Source: Mesocentrotus franciscanus (taxonomy: Eukaryota; Echinodermata; Echinoidea; Camarodonta; Strongylocentrotidae). From it: a stretch of 64,000 bases of DNA. The position numbers were made by a program, and so were the translations under genes. Under the pieces are notes generated by a model that saw only the letters and a list, made by a program, of their open reading frames with translations, did no database searches and was not told where the DNA came from. Shown here one piece after another: positions 1 through 27,482 of this stretch. The stretch is taken from assembly GCA_037976565.1 (NCBI GenBank), contig CP137668.1, positions 4,050,261-4,114,260 on the forward strand, in the 5' to 3' direction. How positions within the stretch are numbered: the stretch's first letter is position 1; the number at the start of each line of letters is the position of its first letter.

Positions 1-98
1 ATAACAATTTTTGCATGTTTGAACAAATAGAGCCTTGAAATTGGATTTAATAATATGGATTGTGACAAAGATTTTTTCACGGATACATATCGTTATCA

Positions 99-459
99 CA
101 GAGATGCCAACAACCAGTACGATTAAATCGTATTTAGTACGATATTAAGAGTGAAATACAATAATACGATTTTTCAATTTTTTTTTTTTTTTTTTTTAAA
201 CCATAAAAAAACCGCGGAATTGCAAAGAAACATGTAAACAAGTAAACCCCGGAACCCCAACAAAAACTTTGCTTTATAATTTTCTCATTAAATTTTAATG
301 AAAGATCAAACATTTTTACTTGACCGTTCTTAACTTCTTACCAGTAACACATTTTTCTGAAATTATACTAGTTTTCGTGAAAATCTGATTTTTCTCTCCA
401 AAATCTGATTTTTTAGGATATTCAGTCTGTTTTTATGTGTCAAGAGGTTGGCATCTCTG
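99..459. mobile_element. Foldback MITE, TGCCAAC family, copy 1
   Basis: Ends are CAGAGATGCCAAC and the exact inverse GTTGGCATCTCTG, flanked by a perfect 6-bp direct repeat TTATCA (93-98 and 460-465) that looks like a target-site duplication. The interior has repeated ATCGTATT motifs and a long T run; no coding frame. The same end motif bounds elements at 25668-26091 and 61524-61805. Confidence 0.8.
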
Positions 460-1610
460 TTATCATGAATTTTTCACATGTCATGGCTTTGAGAAACAGT
501 TTGTCGGCTCCATGACATGTCTCATGATGTCTGTAGATCACGGACAAAGATACATGTATGACTGTCATAGAGTTGGTTCTTGTAAAGTGACTCCAATATT
601 TTTTGTTATTTGTGAAGTTGTACAGTCAAGAAGGAAATGAGCATATCTATATCAAGAGCTCTTTGCTCATACATTATAAGAAAATCCTTTTAATTAAAAA
701 CAGCAATGGCTCAGGAAGTGTAAGTTTCCAAGGGGAGATTGTCTCACTATATCGACCAGATATTTGTTTCATTTTAATTCAAACATTCAAATTTGACGAA
801 TTCATTTGTGTTCATCAGTCACGCCAGAGAAAAACAAAAAGAATTGGTGCTCCATTTATATTTGGTCCCACATGTATGAATTAGTGCACCCGGTGAGTAC
901 AATAAAGCCATATGCTTTGATTCTTGCTTACCATAGTATAGTATGGGAAAGAGGCATGGCACATTCTATTTTTAAGGGGTTAAATAGAGGTCTGTTAAAA
1001 TATGACTTCTGAAAGGAGTTTTTAAAAAATAATCAAGGATTCAGGTAGGCCTAAATGTACCTAATAACTGTCTCCTGTTTTTAAAGCAATGTTTAACAGT
1101 TACAACTGTACTTTGAATGTCTGGTTACATACCTGACCCAGTACTTTCTTTCTGTGAATAGTAGCCCGTATTTCTCTTCTACTCGAAAGGAATTGAGAGT
1201 TTTCAGAGACTGAGTAATCTCTTCTACATTGATATGTTGCCAAGCATTAGCTGAATTCAGAATGACAATTCCAGGTCACTCCTTGGTATTTAGGGCATAC
1301 ATGTATGTCTTTCTTAAAAGGTCTTGAAAAGATCATTGTTGCTACCCTTCTCGTGTCATCCAGGAAATAGTCCAATCAAGAGATTCTGTGAGGCATTTTA
1401 AAGTGCGTCACCACATTTCCATGCATTCGGTGGTGACTAGTACAATGGGCATTGTATTGCGCAATGATTATTTCTGGCAACTTTCCATCAACTGGCTTCC
1501 TGCCCTGGCTACATGTATGCTAGGCAGATCTGAGCCTGTGCATTAAAGTGTACCAATCACCTAGAAATAAGTTGTGTCTAGCTAGTGTGTATAAAATCAA
1601 CCTAGAAAAA

Positions 1611-1750
1611 GGGGCCATGGTCTAGTGCAATGGTACATGTACGTCACTGGACTGTGGATCACATGGCATGCGGTTTGAGTCCCGCTACGGCACTAATGTC
1701 CTTTAATCTTCATTTGGCACTGTTCACCCCGGTGACCTAAAACATAGGAA
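1611..1750 (+). mobile_element. tRNA-derived SINE fragment (type B)
   Basis: It has a tRNA-like head with a degenerate A box and B box (GGTTTGAGTCCC), followed by the body segment GGCACTAATGTCCTTTAATC that recurs at 8690, 15370 and 23119. Truncated at the 3' end. Confidence 0.65.
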
Positions 1751-2197
1751 TGATCTTCATACAACCAAAGCTAATTGCAAACTACATGTACCGTACATGT
1801 ACATGTAACTCCATGTACTCGGTAGGATAGTTGCTGTGCTGCATGATTAAGCTGTCAAATTGATCCCCATCTTGGGCTATGTTGTACGAATAGTGGCCTA
1901 AGTCTTTATTAAAGTTAAGTACTGCTTCTGAATGTTCACAATAAAAACAAATTGCATTATTGAAAAATGATAAAGCAAGTTTTAGAAAAATAGGGGGGGG
2001 GGGAATTGCTACAGATGAATGGGTCAACGAAAAATAAATGCATTGATGAATTTAGATCATTTAAAAGAAAAAGAATATTTTTTTTTTATATGTGTGCATG
2101 TCACCAACTGCGATTATGTTGTGGGTAAACTTCTGTGATTCTTGCCTGAAGTTGTATGATACATGTACACTGAATGTAATTTTATTTTCTTATTCAG

Positions 2198-17508
<15,311 letters not shown>

Positions 17509-18599
17509 ATACAAGGTAATAGAGCAAACTTTCACAGTACACAACATAAGATGAGATTGAGTAGAAGTACAGGACTTGGAAATGGCTCTTATCTCCTTTC
17601 CCTTACCGCTACGAGTTCCTCTCCTGGTTTTGTTGTAGCGATTGATTCTAAGTGATCTGACAGCGTTGAGTTTATTCTGGTGATAAATTCCAAGTGATCT
17701 GATAGTGACAAGTCCACTTTTGTGATGAATTCAAAGTGATTTGATAGTGTCAAAGGAGAAGCTCTTTAGGAATGTACTGTATTCCATGTTTAGAGGAAGA
17801 TAACCCAAGCACATAAGCTTCAGCAGTTCTAATAGTAGGCGACGTAGGTGAAATGTGCCTGTCACGTCCAGGGTTTGGATTGATATCTCCATCTTGTAGT
17901 AGCTCAAGCTGAAAAGTGGCATCACAGTTCAAGCTGTAGGATATTCTTCTCTTGAGGATATCTTTTCTGCTGAAAGGCTGCTGCAAAAGGGAATGAAGGG
18001 TTGTCTTTCCATTGTAATGTTCAGGTCCGTTCAATTAAACAAGCAAACACACAGCAACCACCCCAGAAAATATATGTAATAGCAGTAATTCCAATTTAAG
18101 AGCGGGTCACATATCATTGATAACGATAACAATGATGATTACTATGAAATATGTCTATCTAGAAAAGTTATCGAATTAGAGGGAATCAATGTGGAAGGCT
18201 CATTAGCATAAATCTGTGAGCTCCAATATTTTCTCTATATAGACCAATTTTATCCTTAATCATTGTCATTAGTTTTGTTGACATGTTACTAGCCTAGTCA
18301 AGTTTTAGGGAACTTTGTAAGAAAATGCTTTAAGGCATGGTAAGTTATCTATTGGCTGTTCCTACTTTGCCCATAGACAATTATCATTTTTTTCTGCCAG
18401 AAAATTTGAGGGCCTGAAAGTTAGCATAGTAATATAACTCCTTATTAGGCCCACTTCGAGTATTTCTAGGGATGTATAAGTGCTCTTTTATTGCGTTTTT
18501 ACTATGCACTCGTTTGTTGTTCTGCCTTCTTCATTAGTCCCGTCTTTTCTTTCATATTTTTGTCTTTGTTTTTAGCTGTGTAGCAAGCCCCAATAAGCT

Positions 18600-18658
18600 G
18601 TTTCCATGGCAACCATGCACTCCATGACGGACGGGACCCCCGATTGGATTGACCAATC
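18600..18658. promoter_or_regulatory. RFX X-box plus paired CCAAT boxes
   Basis: GTTTCCATGGCAAC (18600-18613) is a full palindromic X-box as bound by RFX factors. About 28 bases further on lie GATTGG (18642-18647) and CCAATC (18653-18658), an inverted pair of CCAAT boxes as bound by NF-Y. The patch is locally GC-rich within A/T-rich sequence. Confidence 0.45.
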
Positions 18659-20278
18659 ACAGGACTACGCCTTCATTATTGCATCTGATTCCACTTTATT
18701 CAAGTAAAAAGAAAACAAAAAATCACAAATCAAAGCAACAAAACAATATCCAAAGCTGCTTTGGAGATATATTCTTCTTAATCAAGCCACGCCCAATATG
18801 AGAGGGGTGAGAGGTGTGTGAGAGAGAGAGGGCGCTATTTGATGTGAAGCAGTGGGAGAGAGAGTGAGAGTGAGTCGAGTGCATGTAGTAGAGATTGTGT
18901 CTTTCAGCATTACGAGACACAGTGTGTGTATGTGTGTGTGAGATAGCATTCATTGTAATGCAATGATGCATCAATATCAAATATAAATCACAAATAAAGA
19001 AAAGAAAGAAAGGGAAAAGAAAACCAGTACTCTTCTTGCAGATTTATTCTCAGGATCTTTTTTTTTCCATTTTTTTTTTTCATTGGTATATTTCAAGATG
19101 AATTTCTTGTAAATGGAACATAGACAAACCATTTCTTAATTTAAAACTTACTCCATCTTACAAGTTTAATTAATTAATCATCTTTATGATTTACGATTCT
19201 TTTAGGGTCAAATTGATAAGATATGTTAGTGATTACACAAGATATTTGTTTAGATTTTCTCTTTTTTTTATTGTATAGTACAAATTCCATGCCTTCCATT
19301 GAAATATGAGTGTTCATTCTTTTGTTTGAAAATGAATACGAATTTGGCGTTTTCTACTTGCAATATTTCTGCCAAAAAGAGAATTAGAGATATAAACAAA
19401 TATGTTAGAAACTAAATTACCCTCCAAAAGGTTTAAAATGATGTATTGGTATATTTGTGATTAATTTTGTGAAGTTGTGATATTTAGCATGTTCATTGAA
19501 AATATTCAGTCAATTAATTGATTTCTGGATTGATTTGTACATGGTTGAATGATTTCCTAAGCCTACTTAAAAGAAGAAAAAAAGAATGCCACCAAATAAC
19601 TGTTAATGTCTTTGGCTAAAGAACAACTAATGTGATAGCAGCACGTATGCGAGGAGTCCTATGTTTTGTATAAGACTCTTAGTCTCATATGGTGACTTTA
19701 AAATATGTGCGTTCTTTTGTTGCATTTTCCCCCGTTATTACGCCTTCCTCTTTTTTTCTGTTATGAAGCAATTGTATGCCATATTTTGGATATTCTTTAC
19801 TATTTGATTTTCCATGTGATGGAAAACATTGTTTTAAGGGTACTATTTAACAGTTTCGACATGATTGTGAAAGCCATTGAATTTTTTTCAATTTGTCCTA
19901 GAATGTCAGATCAACATACCTGAAAGTTTGAAGAAAAATTTAATGTGATTTAGTAAATTGCAATATTCACTTTAAAAAAGAATGATGAGCATTTCAATTG
20001 TAACAGTGTACGAAAAATCTAAAATTATATAGGGTATAACTCTTTACCTTGAGAGTAATTTTTCCAAATGTATTTCCAAAGGTTAATAGTACCTTTAAAA
20101 TACCTTTTCCTTCTATTTATAAGAAAAAAAATTGCTGCGCTGCCTAGAAATACATCGCTTCAGTAGGAAATAGGAAACAAAATTTAGATAAGAGTAGACT
20201 CTTACAAAAAAAATATGGGAAGAGTACACAGCTTATGTTGGGCAAAGTTAGATTACAAAATCATAATGCAAATTATCC

Positions 20279-20283
<5 letters not shown>

Positions 20284-20313
<30 letters not shown>
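20284..20313. repeat. AT dinucleotide microsatellite
   Basis: About 15 uninterrupted TA units. Confidence 0.95.
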
Positions 20314-20314
<1 letters not shown>

Positions 20315-22972
20315 CACATCTTTGGCTTTCTAAAATATTGAATATAGAGTATCTTTTCACATATTTCTGGTTTTAAATGATAGAAATGCACTATTACTTG
20401 GAGAAGGGTTCCTAAGGATGTAGATGTGCTAACGAAAGTGAAGGGAGTTGAAAAATGAGGAATAAGAATCGTCTGATGTGTAAGCTTGAATGAGTGTGTA
20501 TGCGGGTGAATGTGAAAGCCCTCTTGTGGAGGAAGAAAAAAAAAGATACTAAATAAATCTTTCTTTCCATCTCTTTAATATGGTCATGCCCAAAATTGTA
20601 CTCCCAAATCTGTTTCAAGCCTTATGCTTTCCTCCACATATTGTTGGTTGGTTGCGCAGAGGTTTATTACTTGGAAATTATTCTTCTCAACATGTTAATT
20701 AATTAATTAATATATTTTTGATTTTGTTGAGATGTGGGTGGTGGAGGGGGTATTACCATTGCTTCTTTGCAAGAAATATTTTCAAAATATGGTTACCATG
20801 CAGTTCAGGATACCCATCTCCACTTACAAAGGTTTCAATAACAGACTACTGTTCATGATAAATATTACGTTTCAAAATGTATTCATAAGAGGGTATACTA
20901 TAATACTAATAATATAATCCATGACAAAAGGTCTATGTGAGCAGTGTGCATACAGATGAAAATTTGATTTGGTTTATATTTTGTTGCTCATCCGTACATT
21001 ATTTTGGGGGTGAAATTCTCCTTCATGACTATTGATCAAATGTTGTTGGCTATTAGCTTGTAGCTGAATTTCTGCGTATTTCAGTGTAATAATAGAAAAG
21101 AACATTTCATGAAATGTCCCGTTGTTTAATTCAAGATAGCTTTAAAGTTATCATATACATAACTTGCTTTCTACAACCTTTGGTGAAGTCCAGCTTTTCT
21201 TTCAAGTTTTATTTGTTTTATTCTTGAGTAGCAAACACCACAGGTATTTGATTTTTTGGTTGTTTTTCCTATAAAGTGGGTTTAGCTTTTCTTGGCTCTC
21301 ACCATTTCTTCTTTAAAACCAGCCCTTACTTTAATAAATGCAAAATGTAGATAGCACAGTCATTTATAAGTGGGGCTACCCTGTATAGACTGTACTCAGA
21401 AAGTGGGTGATTCCATTGTGCTTTACAGGGGTGAGCAGGCAGTGGAAAGCTCAATTGTTTTGAAGATATTGTAATTATATAGACTGACTTTCTAAGTACA
21501 AATATAGAAAGACTGGGCCATTCTGGAACTCCTCCCGGTATTTTGAGGCAGCAGAAGGCTTGATCAATTATGGTACTTGACGTCTCTTTCAGAATTGTCT
21601 TTATTTATTGAAATATTCAAATTGGCAATGTTTCTGTGAAATTTATAAATATTCCAAAGGAAGACATGCTTTACAGCTGGTTTGTAAGTTGATTCAAAAA
21701 GAAGAGGAGAAGAAAAAAAATGGATACTATGCAAAATACAAAGTCCTACTTGTTGTTCCTGTTTACAAAAATACAGAAGAGTACTATTATGTCTTGTAAA
21801 AACTTGTTACTTGTATCTTTGTCTGCTCAAAAACCCTCATCCAAGTGAGGAAATAAAATGGTCCAGTCTTTTGCACGATACATCAGAAGAAAAATACAAG
21901 GAATTGATGTAATAGAGACTCATGATCATGCATTTGTTACTGCATTCATATTTTTTTGGTGTATTATGATGTGAAAAGTTATTTTATTGCGTTTCTTAGA
22001 AATGTATGATCCAGATGCTTTGTTATGACAAAGGAGTGTTCTAAAAAAATTCCTTTATTTGAAGAATTCCAAGCTTACAAAGAGCCTTTATTTTCAAGTA
22101 TGAAGTAATTCATGAAAGGAAATCAAATATTACATTGGACATTGTGGTTGAAACATTTAGCTACTAGTCTGTTTAATTTGTCAATTTTTTTGCGTTGTAT
22201 AAAAACATGAGTTATACAGTCAGAAGTAAGAAAATGAATACTTTAGTATTTTCTATCTTTTTTCATTAAAATCATCTTGCTTTTATTTAAAAAATGTGAA
22301 ATCTTATATATTGGGCATTCTCATGAACATTTCTTTCATACTCAAAAAATTCTGTTTTGTCAGATCTGTTTACTTTTGGCCATTATTAATATCCCAAGCT
22401 CACTGAAAGTTCAACCAAAACATTTTTACCAAATTTCGACTGTGACGTCAGTGTTTTCCATTCAGGTTTTGAAAGTAATTGAAACCTTGCTTTCAGCCTA
22501 AAAAGATAAATATAGAACTAAGGATTTCATTATTTTGCTATGGCTCTGCTCATTTTCCCCCTATTTTACAAATGATGAAAGGTTAGAATCTCGTGATATT
22601 GGTGGTTGTATCACAATGCATGGTCAAATGCAGGTGAAACGAGCAAATTTCAATTATATTTAAATTGATTCTGCAAACTGTTCCATGCTTGCTGTAGGGG
22701 ACCAGCTCCAATTTTTAATTGACACGATTGTCAAAATCCATTTGCATATTCTTGGAAATGTTTATATTTGAAATGACTTATCAAATTTTCTGTAATTCCA
22801 CAAATTCCAAACCATATGTGCTTGTGATAATGTAAGAAACGTTCATGAAAGTGTTTAACATACATGTACTAAAAGAGATAGATAAAAAAAATCCAAGTGA
22901 TTAAAAAAAAGAAACATTCTGATTTACCATGATGAATGTATTTGGCAAACAGATAGAAAACAAGTTGATTAT

Positions 22973-22978
22973 AATAAA
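22973..22978 (+). promoter_or_regulatory. Probable KPNB1 poly(A) signal
   Basis: AATAAA followed within about 30-50 bases by TCTGTCTGTATATTG and TTTTTATT, a typical downstream U/GU-rich element. It is the last such signal before repeat-dense intergenic sequence begins. Confidence 0.5.
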
Positions 22979-23118
22979 ATGAATCAACATTCTACTCTGT
23001 CTGTATATTGTTTTTATTCCTTGTGTCAAGTATTGTATGTGAAAGTTGTGAGATTCAAATTACGGTACTTCTCTCATTCTGAGATAAAACAAGAAAAAAC
23101 AATAACCCATTCTAGATG

Positions 23119-23488
23119 GGTTGTGGAGGTGTTGTGGTTCATTCACTTGACTCTCAATCCTAGCTTTTAGGGTTCAAATTTCAGCCCAGTACTAACGTCC
23201 TTTAGCAAGCCATTAATTTACATTTGCCACTTTCCACTCGGGTGTTAAATGGGTACCCAGTAGGTTGTGAAAGTCATTGTAGTTTGTTAAGCATTGTGAG
23301 CATCTGTAAAATGGTGCCTGGCTAGAAAGCTCCCCAGGGAGTGGATAATGTGCATACATGTGTGTGTGTGTGTGTGTGTGGATGTGTGTTTGCAAGCCTG
23401 AATGCGATGACCAGGATAATATATACATGTATTTGTAAAGAGCTAAGAGACATTGTTGGATGTATTAAGAACTATATAAACCCAGAAT
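23119..23488 (+). mobile_element. tRNA-derived SINE (type B), full length
   Basis: Head with GGGTTCAAATTTC, then CAGTACTAACGTCCTTTAGC, CATTTGCCACTTTCCACTCG, GGGTACCCAGTAGG, CTCCCCAGGGAGTGG, a TG microsatellite (about 23360-23380) and tail AAGAACTATATAAACCCAGA. First mobile element after the KPNB1 poly(A) signal. Confidence 0.8.
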
Positions 23489-23593
23489 AGGTCTATGACA
23501 CTTAACAATCTGTTACAAGTAACAAGTCTTTTACGTTTTAAGATTCATAAATGCTTTGACTTTTAAATCTTCAAAATTAACAATGTTGTTTTT

Positions 23594-24715
23594 ATGCCTC
23601 CGCTACAACGTAGCCGGAGGCATTATGTTTTCTGGTTGTCCGTCCGTCCGTACGTACGTACGTACGTACGTCCTGTGATCGCGTTATCTCAAGAACCAAT
23701 TGATGGATTACCGCCAAACTCGGGTCATGTATGTATCTTGCAGAGCTAATGAAGTGATTAGATTTTGGGGTCACGAGGTCCAAGGTCAAAGGTCACAGGG
23801 CCCATTATGTATGCAAAAATAGCTCGTGATCGCATTATCTCAAGAACCAATTGATGGATTACCGCCAAACTCGAGTCATGTATATATCTTGCAGAGCTAA
23901 TGAAGTGATTAGATTTTGGGGTCACGAGGTCCAAGGTCAAAGGTCACAGGGCCCATTATGTATGCAAAAATAGCTCGTGATCGCGTTATCTCAAGAACCG
24001 ATTGATGGATTACCGCCAAACTTGGGTCATGTATTGATATTACTGGGTCATGTATGTATCAGAGCTAATGAACTGATTAGATTTTGGGGTCACGAGGTCA
24101 AGGTCACAGGGCTCATTATGGTCACAGGGCTCATTATGTATGCAAAATAGCTCACAGGGCTGTATGAAAATAGCTTGTGATCACGTTATCTCAAGAAATG
24201 ATTGATGGATTACCGCCAAACCTGGGTCATGTATGTATCTTGCAGAGCTAATGAACTGATTAGATTTTGGGGTCACGAGGTCAAAGGTCACAGGGCTCAT
24301 TATGTATGCAAAAATAGCTCGTGATCACTTTATCTCAAGAACCGATTGATGGATTACCGCCAAACTTGGGCCATGTATGTATCTTGCAGAGTCAATGAAC
24401 TGATTAGATTTTGGGTCACGAGGTCAAAGGTCTAAGGTCACAGGGCTCATTATGTATGTAAAATAGCTTGTGATCACGTTATCTCAAGAACCGATTGATG
24501 AATTACCGCAAAACTTGGGTCATGTATGTATCTTGCAGAGTCAATGAACTGATTAGATTTGGGGGTCACGAGGTCAAAGGTCACAGGGCTCATTATGTAT
24601 CTCAAAATAGCTTGTGATCGCGTTATCATTAGAACCAACAGATGGATTACAATCAAACTTGAATTTTAAAATTGCTTCCATTTTGGTTTGTAAAATTGCT
24701 CTATGGCGGAGGCAT
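23594..24715. mobile_element. Non-coding element with inverted ends and an internal tandem array of about 150-bp units
   Basis: Left end ATGCCTCCGCTACAACGTAG (itself a hairpin with CGGAGGCAT) is inverted at the right as CTATGGCGGAGGCAT. Inside, units starting GTGATCGCGTTATCTCAAGA begin at about 23675, 23826, 23977, 24177, 24321, 24470 and 24614 (partial). Each unit carries GATGGATTACCGCCAAAC, TGATTAGATTTTGGGGTCAC and the direct AGGTCAAAGGTCACAGGG motif. A CCGT and ACGT tetranucleotide stretch precedes unit 1. Open frames through the array are repeat artefacts. Confidence 0.85.
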
Positions 24716-25020
24716 CATTTTCGACTGCGCGCAGTTGAAGTTCCATCTAGTTTATCTTTACCATTGTCTTTGAAAAAAAAGATACATGTAAACTTAAACT
24801 GTAAAACAACAAGTAAACAAATGGAACAAAAGAAATTGACAAAGAATTTGTGATCAGCAGGCATGAAACCTCAAATATGTCGCAAATATGACAACAGCTC
24901 ATGGGGAAAAGGTATATACATTTAGATGTAATTGAACAATTATGTACTGTAAAACATAATAATCAAATACAGAAGGCTGTATTAGAAAGCTACATGTGTT
25001 GTTTATCACTGTAACGCTTT

Positions 25021-25309
25021 GGTGGTATTCTCGAAGACTAACTTTAGTCCATGGTTTAATCCTAAGTATGGAATGCCAAGTGTCCATTTGAATATGTTTT
25101 TGAATAATTTAATCTGTCACTAAATTAAGATAAAATGTAATAACATAATTAATAAACAACAATATAACTCTGAAATAATTATGTTATCATGGTAATTTAG
25201 GGACATATCAAGTTATTACAAAATATATTCGTATGGACACTTGGCATTCCATACTTAGTCGGAGGATTAAACCATGGACTAAAGTTAGTCCGCTTCCGAG
25301 AATACCACC
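25021..25309. mobile_element. Foldback MITE, GGTGGTATTCTCG family
   Basis: Terminal inverted repeats of about 70 bp: GGTGGTATTCTCGAAGACTA at left and its inverse ending GAGAATACCACC at right, both including TAACTTTAGTCCATGGTTTA and GGAATGCCAAGTGTCCAT. It is flanked by a 4-bp CTTT duplication (25017-25020, 25310-25313). The spacer is A/T-rich. Confidence 0.88.
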
Positions 25310-25337
25310 CTTTGAGTCTATGGTGCACAAAACAAAT

Positions 25338-25574
25338 GCAGTTAACTACAACTAAATTATTTAGACCCTTACCAAGTTTTGTAATTTTTCAAGTATTTGA
25401 AAAATTTATTAGTCCCAATTTATGTTTCTTGAGAATGTGACATATTAAAGCTTACATCTAAAAGTATTCAACAAAGGCCCTAATTCAACCTGTACACCTT
25501 CCATTCTTGAGTTATGAAAAACAAAACAAAAATTGAATTTACAAGGGGTATGAATAACTTGGTTGTTAACTGTA
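25338..25574. mobile_element. MITE-like repeat, CAGTTAAC family, copy 1
   Basis: Ends GCAGTTAAC and GTTAACTGTAC are inverted. The body, including TTCTTGAGAATGTGACAT and CAACAAAGGCCCTAATTCAA, is repeated nearly verbatim at 43119-43348 inside a collagen intron. Confidence 0.78.
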
Positions 25575-25667
25575 CATGTATTAATTTTAGGAATTTACTA
25601 GTGGTTTTGCAAAGGATGGTCACATTTGAACCTTATACCAAATCAGCTGAAAATCATCACTCTGTTC

Positions 25668-26091
25668 CAGACCTGCCAACCTCTGGAGTTCAAAAACTGT
25701 ATTCTTTAATCCCAAAAGTTGTATTTTACTGACAAAAATTGTATTAAAAAAAAAACCCACGGATCAATGCCTCTTACAGTTCCTACATACAGGAAGAAAT
25801 TTTGTATGGAGCATTGGTTGAATATGCATGATTTTGTCATGACTGGTGTGTTCGATGAACAGATAAACATCCCCAAATTGCCGATGTGAGATGCTTGTAG
25901 GATACTTTACAGGACAGAATGGGCAGTTTGCCATTGAAAATGGCACACACACACAAAATTAAATTTAAAAAAAAAAAAAAAAATTCTGTCTTTTTTTAAA
26001 AAATCGTATTTTATTGAGGAAAATCGTACTGTCGTATTTACTTCTAAAAATTGTACAAACTATGATTAAATGGTACTGGTTGGCAGGTCTG
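25668..26091. mobile_element. Foldback MITE, TGCCAAC family, copy 2
   Basis: Ends CAGACCTGCCAACC and GGTTGGCAGGTCTG are exact inverses, with a perfect 6-bp duplication CTGTTC on both sides (25662-25667, 26092-26097). The interior has TTGTATT/AATCGTATT motifs and a poly(A) stretch, as in the copy at 99-459. Confidence 0.88.
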
Positions 26092-26169
26092 CTGTTCACA
26101 TTCACACCGTACACGTAGCTCACAACTTATAAATGATGACATGACAAGTTTCCTTTGTAAACATAAGTT

Positions 26170-26175
26170 TTTATT
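26170..26175 (-). promoter_or_regulatory. Probable collagen gene poly(A) signal
   Basis: AATAAA on the minus strand (context GCAATAAAAAC), followed by a T-rich stretch. It is the last candidate before the MITE-filled intergenic zone. Confidence 0.45.
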
Positions 26176-27482
26176 GCATAGGTTTCGATCACAAACATTT
26201 GTAATCCGAATCCACAAGTCTGACTTACTTCATTGAGACTGTATCAAATGGCATACACAATGAAAGTACAAGCATTTGAGACAAATCTTAAACTTGTGGG
26301 TTTAGTGATTTTTAATAACTTAAATATAAGACCCAAAACAATTAAATACATGATCATATTCAAACATTCAAATTCTACATTGACTTTCCATTCATTACAT
26401 GCTTTTTACGACATTCAAACAAGAAGTCGTGTTATGGGTACAAAATATGTTGCTTCATTCTTTGCTCTCATTTTTTGTTTTGAAAAGGATTAAGAGTATC
26501 TCGACCAAAATGTAACATGTTGGAACATCTTCCTGACTTTCTAGTTAATTAAAAAGGGAATTGACAATCAAAATTGACACAAGAGAATTGTCAAACACCA
26601 TTAAAATCTGCAACAAATCAAAACTTGACATTACTGATAAAACAAATATCTACAAAATTTCTAAATGTTTCATAAATAAGATATGAACAGAACGAATAAA
26701 AAATAATTTGTATTAAAACATAAACGGCACTAATGAATGAGTTGTATGAAGAAAAAAAATAAGAAAAGAATAAGCCTAGGCACCTGGCAAGCATTATTTG
26801 TACAAAATACTTCAAAATAATATAAACTAAAAACTTAACATCTAACATTTCAAAAGCGAGATGAGGCAATGTGTAATTTGTTCAAATCTCTCAAAAGAAA
26901 TTCCTATCTCTAAAACACATTCAATCAACAAAAAGGGAAAAGAGAAAGAAAATTAAGGTGTTTGGAGAAAAAACATAAGAGTTGTTATCGAGATGGCTCC
27001 CTCAAACCTCATTTAATGTTTACATGACACTGTCCATTGTGAATGGCAAGCGTGGATGGAAAACGTAGCTGCACACAACAAAGATCCTACGTATTAGATA
27101 TCTTTGTGTTAGTGGACTATGCTTAATATGTCCTAATACTTCTTCCACAGTGGTTTACTTCGCATATATAAACAGGACTTTCTGGGTCTCGACAGGCTCT
27201 GTAAAAATAATGATTTGTTTTACATCACAGTGGCTTACATCACATAATTCTTACAGATACAAAGTTGTGATTGGTCCACAGCTCGTCAGGTGACATTGAC
27301 CGAGGATCGTAATTAGCATATTTCACGCCCGGCTTTTTTTCGATCCAACGAGCACCAATTGTTTGCATTGTCTTAGCCATGCACATCTGACACGGAAGGC
27401 TCAAGAAAAATACAAGGCATGAGTTCTCAAAAAGCCTTAATTTGTATATGATAAAGTGTAATCAAGGCTATCTAATATATTA

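Larger units (their letters stand above)
1..2197 (+). other. KPNB1 5' intron or upstream sequence, no recognisable exon 1
   Basis: No segment encodes a convincing match to the expected N-terminus with a phase-1 donor. It holds a MITE-like element (99-459) and a SINE relic (1611-1750); the rest is A/T-rich and unremarkable. The first exon and promoter probably lie upstream of the window, or exon 1 is too diverged and short to see. Confidence 0.6.
17509..22995 (+). other. Inferred KPNB1 3'UTR
   Basis: A/T-rich, free of the SINEs and MITEs that fill the introns and the intergenic zone, ending at a good poly(A) signal (AATAAA 22973-22978) followed by GT-rich sequence. Earlier alternatives exist, for example AATAAA at 18993 and at about 21851. 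It contains an AT dinucleotide run (20284-20312) and an RFX-type X-box with CCAAT boxes (18600-18658). The UTR assignment is inference from composition and signals. Confidence 0.5.

Noticed and set aside
872..892. ATG-TAT-GAA-TTA-GTG-CAC-CCG followed by GTGAGT as KPNB1 exon 1 (MYELVHP)
   Set aside because: It would end in phase 0, but exon 2 begins inside a codon (phase 1), and the peptide is too short and unlike the expected N-terminus.
23592..24656. Open frames on the minus strand reading MTLDLVTPKSNHFISSARYI repeatedly
   Set aside because: They are translations of the 150-bp tandem units; the frame is broken between units and there is no family match.
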